A stretch of DNA of 64,000 nucleotides from Rhodospirillaceae bacterium (GTDB taxonomy: Bacteria; Pseudomonadota; Alphaproteobacteria; GCA-2721365): positions 1-64,000 of the forward strand of contig PBKC01000031.1 of assembly GCA_002721365.1 (NCBI GenBank). The letters are read 5' to 3'. A program made the position numbers and the translations under genes. The notes beneath the pieces are model-generated. The model searched no databases. It was not told where the DNA came from and saw only the letters and a list, made by a program, of their open reading frames with translations. Shown in pieces: positions 34,001-40,251 of the stretch; within the stretch, counting starts at the first letter, position 1, and each line of letters opens with the position of its first letter.

Positions 34001-34257
34001 TCCCGATCGCCATCACCTCCGGTGCCGGCGCCGAGAGCCGCGAATCGATCGGCTGGGTGATCGTCGGCGGCGTCAGCTTCTCCACCCTGCTGACGCTGTT
34101 CGTCGTACCCGTGCTCTATCTCCTGCTCGCTCGCTTCACCAAGCCGTCGAGCTATGTGGCCGAACGTCTGCGGTCCCTCGAGGAGGAACACGGTTTCCAC
34201 GAAGAGAACGAGGCTCCCGCGCCGCACGGAGCGCCGGCCGGCCATCCCGCCGAGTAG
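31096..34257 (+). CDS. RND efflux pump permease (HAE-1/AcrB type)
   Basis: 1053 residues, the normal size of AcrB/MexB homologues, with 12 helices and two large periplasmic loops. The proton-relay Asp pair is D400-D401 in GLVVDDAIVV and the matching Lys is K923 in VAKNAILIVEFANQ, so drug/proton antiport should work. N-terminus SDTCIKRPVFATVMSLILVI and the REYPDIDPP motif are typical. The C-terminus is acidic/His-rich (EEEHGFHEENEAPAPHG). Preceded by the adaptor gene and followed by a GC-rich hairpin. Substrates are unknown; proximity to ring-cleavage genes hints at aromatic or toxic compounds (inference only). Confidence 0.96.
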   Translation: MVLSDTCIKRPVFATVMSLILVIFGLFAFQRLAIREYPDIDPPTVSIVTLYKGASAQIIETQVTQIIEEAVAGIEGIKKLTSKSREERSEVNIEFILSRDVDNAANDVRDKVAAVIGDLPDDVDTPIINKVEADASPMIWIALTSTQWDQVQLSDYADRYLVDPLSVVPGVASVMIGGERKPAMRIWLDRRAMAARGITVQDVENAVRQQNVELPSGRIESSLREFTVRTESGLVTPEEFRALVVKEKDGYLVRMGEIADVELGTEELRYEVRVAGQAAIGLGVVRQSKANEIEIARGIRAEIEKIRPSLPSHITMKVAYDKSRFVDASIGEVFHALFIAMLLVVGVIFVFLRSLRATLIPAIAIPVSLIASFMVLAMMGFSINVLTLLAYVLAVGLVVDDAIVVLENIHRRIELGEPVLLASLRGSRQIGFAVIATTLALIAVFIPISLMSGNTGRLFSEFGVSIAGAVVFSGFVALSLTPMMCSKLLSDHDHESALINKTERYFQAMNNGYRWLLAKALAVPAVIVAITLMVSAAAYLIFEQIPQEFAPTEDRGVFLTVLMAPEGATIDYTRGYLLEVENKLHPYIESGEIDTLFGVVAPGLSRPSPVNFAIAFAVLSPWDQRSRKQQDIVAEIFPQLLGIPGANVFAINPPSLNQPGRSAPVQFVIGGPSYDTLKEWRDIILDRASENPNLLSLDADYKETKPELKVDIARNRAADLGVSIEAIGRTLETMLGAREVTTYNDRGVQYNVMLQAKPEDRVTPQDLSNIYVRSDTTGRLIPLQNLVTVRETAGPKELNRFDRLRSVTISASLAPGYSLGQALDYLDNLARQSLPAEARITYDGQSREFRDSSSSLLLAFGLAVLIIFLVLGAQFESFIHPLIILLSVPLAVTGALGTLWATGITLNVYSQIGMVMLIGLVAKNAILIVEFANQLREQNYDIKTAVREASVTRLRPILMTTIATVCGAIPIAITSGAGAESRESIGWVIVGGVSFSTLLTLFVVPVLYLLLARFTKPSSYVAERLRSLEEEHGFHEENEAPAPHGAPAGHPAE

Positions 34258-34292
34258 GCGGCTGGTGGCGGCCCCCTCCGCCGTGACGATGT

Positions 34293-34320
34293 CCCCGCGC
34301 CGGCCGGTGCCGGCGCGGGG
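34293..34320 (+). terminator. GC-rich hairpin after the RND pump gene
   Basis: An 11-base perfect stem, CCCCGCGCCGG (34293-34303) with CCGGCGCGGGG (34310-34320), six-base loop, 36 bases after the pump stop and just before the next operon. No T-run follows (AAACC), so it may be a rho-assisted terminator or RNA-stabilising element. Confidence 0.55.
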
Positions 34321-34343
34321 AAACCGGTAGCCGGTCCGAACCC

Positions 34344-35390
34344 ATGCTGACGGACCGCATCGAGGCCAAATGGATCGACTGCTTCGAGCGCACCCTGGCA
34401 CTGTGCGCGGTCGAAGCCGGTGATGCGGTCGCGATCCTTTCCGAGACCCAGTCGCGGCCGCTCAACGTCCATCTGGCCGAACTCGCTCTCGCCCGCCTCG
34501 GCGCGCGGGCTTTCCACGTGGTGGTTCCGACACCCGCCCAAAACGCACCGGTACCGATCCGCTCGACCGGCGCCTCCGATGCCATTGGCGGTCTCGCCCC
34601 GGCCATCGCCGCTCTCGCCCGGTCGACCCTGGTCGTCGACCTCACCGTCGAAGGCCTGCTGCATGCGCCCGAGCTGCCGGAGATCCTCGCCGACGGCGCA
34701 CGCCTGCTGATGGTGAGCAACGAGCACCCGGAAGCGCTGGAACGTCTGGTCCCGGATCCGGCCCTCGAACAGAAGGTCAAGGCCGGCTTCCGCATGCTGC
34801 GGTCAGCGAAGGAAATGCGCGTGACCTCCGACGCCGGTACTGACCTCTCCATCCGTCTGGAAGGCGCGCGCCCTGGCGGTGTCTGGGGCTACTGCACCAA
34901 GCCGAGCCAGGTCGCCCACTGGCCGGGCGGCCTCTGTCTCGCCTTCCCCGCAGCCGGCAGCGTCTCCGGACGGCTGGTCATGGCACCGGGTGACGTTAAT
35001 TTGACCTTCAAACGCTATCTCGAGACGCCGGTCACCCTCACCATCGAGGACGACTACGTGACCCGGATCGAAGGGCCGGGGGCCGACGCGGCCTTGATGG
35101 AAAGTTATTTTGCCGCCTGGGGCGACCGCGAGGCCTATGCGGTCTCGCATGTGGGCTGGGGGATGAACCCGGCCGCCCGATGGGACGCGATGACGATGTA
35201 CGACCGCCGCGACATCAATGGCACGGAACTTCGTGCGTTTGCCGGCAACTTCCTCTATTCGACCGGCGCCAACGAAGTCGCCGGGCGCTACACCCCCGGC
35301 CATTTCGATCTGCCGATGCGGGGCTGCACGATCGAACTCGACGGCAGCACGGTCATCGATCGAGGAGCCCTTCAGGGAGACTTGGCGTGA
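34344..35390 (+). CDS. NicX-like 2,5-dihydroxypyridine 5,6-dioxygenase / M29-fold protein
   Basis: 348 residues. Overall pattern matches NicX-type extradiol-like ring-cleavage dioxygenases, which share the fold of M29 aminopeptidases: EAGDAVAILSETQSRPLNVHLAELALARLGARAFHV, RMLRSAKEMRVTSDAGTDLSIRLEG, PGDVNLTFKRYL, SHVGWGMNP and TPGHFDLPMRGC. NicX binds iron through a His and a His-x-Asp pair; the matching residues here are H269 (SHVGWG) and H320/D322 (GHFDL). NicX opens the ring of 2,5-dihydroxypyridine to N-formylmaleamate. The next gene resembles the deformylase that acts on that product, which supports the call. First gene of a 4-base-overlap operon. Confidence 0.7.
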   Translation: MLTDRIEAKWIDCFERTLALCAVEAGDAVAILSETQSRPLNVHLAELALARLGARAFHVVVPTPAQNAPVPIRSTGASDAIGGLAPAIAALARSTLVVDLTVEGLLHAPELPEILADGARLLMVSNEHPEALERLVPDPALEQKVKAGFRMLRSAKEMRVTSDAGTDLSIRLEGARPGGVWGYCTKPSQVAHWPGGLCLAFPAAGSVSGRLVMAPGDVNLTFKRYLETPVTLTIEDDYVTRIEGPGADAALMESYFAAWGDREAYAVSHVGWGMNPAARWDAMTMYDRRDINGTELRAFAGNFLYSTGANEVAGRYTPGHFDLPMRGCTIELDGSTVIDRGALQGDLA

Positions 35391-36169
35391 CCCCCGCCTA
35401 TGTCGCTACAGGCACGGGCAGGGAGACGATCGTCCTTCTCCACGGTCTCGGCGGCAGCCACGAAGTCTGGCAGCCGCAGATGGGTGCGTTTCCCGGCCTC
35501 AGGACTCTGGCCTGGGACATGCCGGGCTACGGCCAATCGGCCTCATTGCCGGAAATGACGTTCACGGCGCTCGGACACGCCCTCGAAGCGCTGCTGAACG
35601 AGCTCGGCATCCGCAACGTCCATCTGGTGGGCCACAGCATGGGCGGCATGGTGGCGCTGGAATACGCCGCCACCCACCCCGACCGCATCGCGTCTCTCGC
35701 GCTGTCGGCAACCAGCGCCGCTTTCGGCACCAGCAACGGCACGTGGCAGCGTCAGTTCGTCTCGGCACGGCTGGCGCCGCTCGATGCCGGGCAGACGATG
35801 GCCGATCTCGCCCCCTCCCTGGTCGCCGGAATGATCGGCGAGTCGGCCGATCCGGCCGGGGTCGCCATCGCCGAACAGATCATGTCTGCCGTTCCCGAGG
35901 ACACCTATCGAGCGGCGATCGCCTGTCTGGTCGGTTTTGACAAACGTGCCGCATTGGCCGCGATCCAGGCGCCGACTTTGCTGATCGCCGGTTCGTCGGA
36001 CAAGGTGGCGCCGCCGGCGATGATGGAGCGCATGGCGGCACGGATGCCGTCAGCTCGCTATCGGGTGATCGAAAACGCGGGGCACCTGATGAATCTGGAG
36101 CAGCCGGCCGCGTTCAACGCTGCCCTGGCGGCCTTCTATAGAGACCTGAAGATCGGACAGAACGGATGA
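35387..36169 (+). CDS. Alpha/beta hydrolase, NicD-like (N-formylmaleamate deformylase candidate)
   Basis: 260 residues from GTG 35387, which overlaps the stop of the NicX-like gene (GTGA). Catalytic triad: S84 in VGHSMGG, D205 in GSSDKVAPP, H233 in NAGHLMNLEQP; oxyanion-hole loop LLHGLGGSHEVW. The fold is shared by many esterases and C-C hydrolases. In pyridine catabolism NicD follows NicX and removes formate from N-formylmaleamate; gene order here is the same, so that role is the best hypothesis. The maleamate amidase (NicF) and maleate isomerase (NicE) that would follow are not in the window. Confidence 0.7.
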   Translation: MTPAYVATGTGRETIVLLHGLGGSHEVWQPQMGAFPGLRTLAWDMPGYGQSASLPEMTFTALGHALEALLNELGIRNVHLVGHSMGGMVALEYAATHPDRIASLALSATSAAFGTSNGTWQRQFVSARLAPLDAGQTMADLAPSLVAGMIGESADPAGVAIAEQIMSAVPEDTYRAAIACLVGFDKRAALAAIQAPTLLIAGSSDKVAPPAMMERMAARMPSARYRVIENAGHLMNLEQPAAFNAALAAFYRDLKIGQNG

Positions 36170-37377
36170 GTTTAGACGTCACCCCCGAACAGCAGGACCT
36201 GATCGACAGGGTTGCCCGGCTGGGTCGCGAACGGTTCGCACCGCGGGCCGCCGCCTACGACGCTGAAGCGCGCTTCCCGTTCGAGAACTATGACGATCTG
36301 CGTGAAGAGGGGCTCCTTGGCCTTTGCGTTCCCAAGGAACATGGGGGGCTCGGCGCCGACTTCCGCACCTACTGCCTGGTCTCGGCGGAAATGGGCCGCT
36401 ATTGCGGGGCCACCGCGCTGACCTTCAACATGCACGCCTGCTCGATGATGTGGTCCGGGAGCATCACCGAGGATCTCGACATTCCGGACGAGGACCGGCG
36501 CGTCCATCGCGCCAACGTCATCGAGCACTGCCGCCGGGTGGTCGAGGACGGCGCAATCTACGCGCAGCCGTTCTCGGAGGGCAATCCCTCGGCAGCCGGC
36601 CGGGCGCCATTCGGTACCCTCGCCCGCAAGGTCGACGGCGGCTGGCTGCTCAACGGCAGGAAGATCTTCGCCTCGCTCTCCGGCGCGGCAAGCTACTACG
36701 GCATCCTTTGTACCGAGGACCGCCCCGACGCCGGCCGCAAGGACACGATCTATCTGGCGGCCTCGGCGGACGCCGACGGCTTCAGCATCACCGGACCCTG
36801 GGACCCCCTCGGCATGCGCGGCACCGTCTCGCGCACCCTGGTGCTGGAGGACGTCTTCGTTCCCGACCAGGACGCCCTGATGCCGCGCGGCATCTACTAC
36901 CAGGCGGCGATGCGATGGCCGCACATGTTCTTCACCCTGGCCCCGACCTATATGGGAATCGCCCAGGCGGCCTATGATTTCACCGTGGCCTATCTCAGGG
37001 GAGAGATCCCCGGCCTGCCGCCGATCAAGCGGCGCATGTTCCCGACCAAGCAGATAGCGGTCGCGGAGATGTTCATCACCCTGGAGCAGACCCGCGCCCT
37101 GTTCCTGCGCGTCATCGCCGATGCCAAGGTCGACCCGACCAAGGACGAAGTAATGCGCATGTTGGCCGGCCAGTACACGATCATGGAGAACGCCAACGCG
37201 CTCAGCCAACTGGCGATCCGCACCTGCGGCGGACAGTCGATGCTGAAATCCTTGCCCTTGGAGCGGCTCTACCGCGACAGCCGCTGCGGCGCGCTGATGC
37301 TGCCGCTCACCGCCGAAATCTGCCTCGACCGCCTGGGCAAGGAAGCGCTCTACGCCCCGGGCGAGAGCGACGACTAG
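36166..37377 (+). CDS. Acyl-CoA dehydrogenase-fold flavoprotein
   Basis: 403 residues with the three-part acyl-CoA dehydrogenase fold: helical N-domain (VTPEQQDLIDRVARLGRERFAPRA), beta middle domain (YAQPFSEGNPS, GGWLLNGRKIFASLSGAASYYGIL, ITGPWDPLGMRGTVSRTLVLEDVFVP) and C-terminal helices (CGGQSMLKSLPLERLYRDSRCGALMLP). The catalytic Glu usually found near the C-terminus of true dehydrogenases (in a YEGT-like stretch) is not evident, and members of this fold also act as flavin monooxygenases. ATG 36166 overlaps the hydrolase stop (ATGA), tying it to the NicX/NicD-like pair. It could be the ring hydroxylase or a downstream dehydrogenase. Confidence 0.75.
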   Translation: MSLDVTPEQQDLIDRVARLGRERFAPRAAAYDAEARFPFENYDDLREEGLLGLCVPKEHGGLGADFRTYCLVSAEMGRYCGATALTFNMHACSMMWSGSITEDLDIPDEDRRVHRANVIEHCRRVVEDGAIYAQPFSEGNPSAAGRAPFGTLARKVDGGWLLNGRKIFASLSGAASYYGILCTEDRPDAGRKDTIYLAASADADGFSITGPWDPLGMRGTVSRTLVLEDVFVPDQDALMPRGIYYQAAMRWPHMFFTLAPTYMGIAQAAYDFTVAYLRGEIPGLPPIKRRMFPTKQIAVAEMFITLEQTRALFLRVIADAKVDPTKDEVMRMLAGQYTIMENANALSQLAIRTCGGQSMLKSLPLERLYRDSRCGALMLPLTAEICLDRLGKEALYAPGESDD

Positions 37378-37436
37378 ATCAAACCGGTGCTCGCCCGTCC
37401 TTGCGGCAGCCTGCGGTGAGCTATCCCTGAATCGAA

Positions 37437-37464
37437 AACGGCGGCCAGGGGTCCGGCCGCCGTT
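37437..37464 (-). terminator. Terminator of the PEP-CTERM gene
   Basis: Stem of 10 perfect pairs, AACGGCGGCC (37437-37446) and GGCCGCCGTT (37455-37464), loop of eight. Read on the minus strand it is followed by TTTTC, as expected for factor-independent termination of the minus-strand gene whose stop is 20 bases upstream. It may also act on the plus-strand operon that ends at 37377. Confidence 0.75.
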
Positions 37465-37484
37465 CGAAGAGACTTGCCTCCGGC

Positions 37485-38195
37485 TCAGAGAGCCTTGGTC
37501 CGGCGACGCCTCGCCAAGGCGAAGGCCAGGACCGCGCTGCCCAGTAACGCCAGCGGGGCCGGCTCGGGGACGTCCAGGGTGGTGATGCTGCCGCCAACCT
37601 TGGCGCTGCCGTCACTCAACCCGAGCACGCTGTCCTTGATCGCCTGGAAACGGAAGGTGATCGGGTTCGGCGTGAACACCGACTCGTATTCCGCCGCGAA
37701 GCGCACCGGATCGGCATCGATATAGAGCGTGAACAACGCGCTCTCGCCCTGCCCCAGGCCGTTCGTCGGGCTACCGCTCTGGCACTTGTTGCCGACATGG
37801 ATACAGGCATCGAAGGTGCCGCGCGGCTCGATCTTGTCGTCTTCGGAGAAGGTGAATGCTCCGAGATCGAAATCGACCACCGAGTCGCCCACTCCCGGCA
37901 GATTGAATGCGAGACCGGTAAGCTTCGAACCATCGGAGAACGTGCTCTTGTTCTCGACGCCGATCTCCAGCTTCACCACCGCTTCACCGGCGACGGTATC
38001 GTCGGAGAAGGTAAACACGGTCCGCGCGTCCAGCTTGTCGCTGCTGCAGATCGGAGAAGTCGCCGTGCAGAAGACGCTCTGATCCACGTCCCAGATGATG
38101 GCCGCCTGGGAGGGGGACGACGAAAGTCCAACAAATCCCGCAAGGACCGCCCCGGCGACCGCCACGAACTTCACATTCATTCCAAGAATTCTCAT
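37485..38195 (-). CDS. PEP-CTERM sorting-domain protein
   Basis: 236 residues. Signal peptide (FVAVAGAVLAGFVGLSSSPSQA), a beta-rich secreted body with two Cys pairs (VFCTATSPICSSDK and DACIHVGNKCQSG) and a C-terminal sorting signal VPEPAPLALLGSAVLAFALARRRR: PEP motif, hydrophobic helix, Arg cluster. Such proteins are cut and anchored by an exosortase, usually in genomes with exopolysaccharide clusters; no exosortase gene lies in this window. ATG 38195 follows AGAGGT. It has its own terminator downstream and is divergent from the aldehyde oxidoreductase operon. Confidence 0.85.
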   Translation of the reverse strand: MRILGMNVKFVAVAGAVLAGFVGLSSSPSQAAIIWDVDQSVFCTATSPICSSDKLDARTVFTFSDDTVAGEAVVKLEIGVENKSTFSDGSKLTGLAFNLPGVGDSVVDFDLGAFTFSEDDKIEPRGTFDACIHVGNKCQSGSPTNGLGQGESALFTLYIDADPVRFAAEYESVFTPNPITFRFQAIKDSVLGLSDGSAKVGGSITTLDVPEPAPLALLGSAVLAFALARRRRTKAL

Positions 38196-38604
38196 CGACT
38201 GACCTCTAACCGGCGCTCGTCGCCGGCGTTCGACACCAGCAACGCAATATCCGGGCCACACCGCACCGGCCTTGCACGGCTGTTATAAACCAAGGCCTTG
38301 AAGAAAGCCTTAAGAGGGCTGGATGAAATCGGCTGTAAAGAATATCGACGGACAGGCCACAGCGGAGATCGGCGGCAGAAAACACCAAAAATAAGAATGA
38401 CTCTTAGAATCATATTTATCTCGGAGATTCGTGAATTGAAACAAGTAAATGGGTCCTCCGAGGGACAAGATCCCGTCGTCAGAGTGGCACGGGGCAAGTC
38501 AAACGACTCCTGTAAGGATTTCCGACAAGGATTTGACGACCATGCGAACCCGTCTCGTCGCAGAGGCGTTTCCGGCGTGAAACTCCAGCCGAAAGGGCAA
38601 GGCC
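38196..38604. other. AT-richer divergent promoter region, with a near-palindrome
   Basis: 409 bases between the PEP-CTERM gene and paoA with no supported gene. The stretch 38380-38460 is much richer in A and T than its surroundings and holds an imperfect 17-base palindrome at 38397-38413, ATGAcTCTTAGAaTCAT (one mismatched pair), a possible operator. Promoters for both divergent genes must lie here. No RNA gene was recognised. Confidence 0.45.
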
Positions 38605-39255
38605 ATGGCCGACAATCGTCACCCGTCCCGAGGCGGGGACACCCGGCAGGGCGTCAATCGGCGCTGGGTTCTCACCTCCGGCGCATCCACCGCGGTTGCG
38701 GTTCCACTCGTCGCTATGGCCCGAACGGATGACGGACGATCCGCAGCGGCGCCTGGGGCGCTTGGCGCCGCTGCCGCGGGCAAGACGACGACCGCCCGAT
38801 TGACCGTCAACGGCCGCACGCACGATGTGCCGGTCGATCCGCGGACGACACTTCTGGACGCCCTCCGCGAGACCATGGGGCTCACGGGTCCGAAGAAGGG
38901 CTGCGACCACGGCCAGTGCGGGGCCTGCACGGTCCATATCGGCGGCAGGCCGGTCCTCTCCTGTCTCACCCTGGCGCTCGCCGTCCGCGAGCCGGTGACG
39001 ACCATCGAGGGTCTGGCGGCCGGGGACGGCTCGCTCCACCCGATGCAGCAGGCCTTCGTCGATCACGACGCGTTCCAGTGCGGCTACTGCACGCCCGGCC
39101 AGATCATGTCGGCCGTCGGCTGCGTCGAAAGCGGCCATGCCGGGGACGACGCCGCGGTCCGCGAATACATGAGCGGCAATCTCTGCCGTTGCGCCGCCTA
39201 TCCCAACATCGTCGCCGCCATCCGGCAGGTCGACTTCGAAACCGGAAGGGGCTGA
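38605..39255 (+). CDS. paoA: Periplasmic aldehyde oxidoreductase, [2Fe-2S] subunit with Tat signal
   Basis: 216 residues. The N-terminus carries a twin-arginine signal (NRRWVLTSGASTAVAVPL), as in PaoA/YagT, so the complex is exported folded. The two [2Fe-2S] clusters are bound by the plant-ferredoxin-like loop (GCDHGQCGACTVHIGG ... SCL) and the second cluster motif (QCGYCTPGQI ... LCRCAAYPNI). Other xanthine-oxidase small subunits lack the Tat signal. It is followed after 2 bases by the FAD subunit and then the molybdenum subunit. Confidence 0.92.
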   Translation: MADNRHPSRGGDTRQGVNRRWVLTSGASTAVAVPLVAMARTDDGRSAAAPGALGAAAAGKTTTARLTVNGRTHDVPVDPRTTLLDALRETMGLTGPKKGCDHGQCGACTVHIGGRPVLSCLTLALAVREPVTTIEGLAAGDGSLHPMQQAFVDHDAFQCGYCTPGQIMSAVGCVESGHAGDDAAVREYMSGNLCRCAAYPNIVAAIRQVDFETGRG

Positions 39256-39257
39256 CC

Positions 39258-40250
39258 ATGCGGCCATTCGTCTACGCCCGCGCCGAAGCGCCCGAGGAAG
39301 CCTTCGCCGGCACGGAAGGCGGCCACCCCGCATTCCTCGCCGGCGGCACGACACTCCTGGACCTGATGAAGCTCGACGTGATGCGGCCCGACCGCGTGGT
39401 CGACATCAACGACCTCGCCCAGGAATACGGCGCGATCCGTATCGACGACCGCGGCCTCGAACTCGGTGCCCTGGTGCGGATGTCGGAAGCGGCCGAGCAC
39501 CCCGACATCGTCGCGGGCTATCCGGTCATCGCCCAGTCATTGCAGCTCGCCGCCAGCACCCAGCTCCGCAACATGGCGACGCTCGGCGGCAACGTGCTGC
39601 AGCGGACCCGCTGCGCCTATTTCCGGGATACGAGCTGGGCGGCCTGCAACAAGCGGGTTCCCGGCAGCGGCTGCGCGGCCATGGACGGCGTCAACCGCAA
39701 GCATGCCGTGCTGGGCACGAGCAATGCCTGCATCGCCACCTATCCGGGCGATTTCGCCCAGGCGTTGATCGCCCTCGATGCCACCGTCGATGTCGCCGGC
39801 CCGGCGGGTCGGCGCGCCCTGCCCTTCGCTGAGCTTCATCGCGCTCCGGGCGACAGCCCCGAGGTCGAGACGGCGCTCGGCCCCCACGACCTGATCACCG
39901 GCTTCCGTGTTCCCGCCCTGCCCTGGGCGCGCCGGTCGCTCTACCTCAAGGTCCGCGACCGGGAGTCCTACGACTTCGCGCTGGCCTCGGCGGCGGTGGC
40001 GGTCGACGTCGAGGACGGCCTCGTCCGCGAAGCGCGGATCGCGCTGGGCGGCGTGGCGACGAAGCCCTGGCGCGCCCGTCAGGCGGAAGCGGCGCTGAAG
40101 GGCCGGACATTGGACGAGAACGCCGCCGAAACCGCCGCCTCCGCGGCCTTCGCCGACGCCGAGACGCGCGACGGCAATGCCTACAAACCGGAGCTCGGGC
40201 GCCGCACGCTGGTGCGCGCCCTCCTGCAAGCAGCGACGATGAGGGTCTGA
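39258..40250 (+). CDS. paoB: Periplasmic aldehyde oxidoreductase, FAD subunit with [4Fe-4S] site
   Basis: 330 residues from ATG 39258. FAD-binding PCMH/CO-dehydrogenase-flavoprotein fold: PAFLAGGTTLLDLMKL, QLRNMATLGGNVLQ. An inserted loop supplies four Cys: C119 (TRCAYF), C130 (AACNKR), C139 (GSGCAAM) and C158 (NACIAT), the arrangement that binds the extra [4Fe-4S] cluster in PaoB and in 4-hydroxybenzoyl-CoA reductase. This marks the complex as the PaoABC subtype rather than a xanthine dehydrogenase. The frame extends upstream inside paoA but the start at 39258 gives the normal length and order. Confidence 0.92.
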   Translation: MRPFVYARAEAPEEAFAGTEGGHPAFLAGGTTLLDLMKLDVMRPDRVVDINDLAQEYGAIRIDDRGLELGALVRMSEAAEHPDIVAGYPVIAQSLQLAASTQLRNMATLGGNVLQRTRCAYFRDTSWAACNKRVPGSGCAAMDGVNRKHAVLGTSNACIATYPGDFAQALIALDATVDVAGPAGRRALPFAELHRAPGDSPEVETALGPHDLITGFRVPALPWARRSLYLKVRDRESYDFALASAAVAVDVEDGLVREARIALGGVATKPWRARQAEAALKGRTLDENAAETAASAAFADAETRDGNAYKPELGRRTLVRALLQAATMRV

Positions 40251-40251
40251 C

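Noticed and set aside
38397..38413. Iron-response (Fur/Irr-type) box
   Set aside because: Only partly matches the consensus forms I know, and neither flanking gene is an iron gene; kept only as a near-palindrome.
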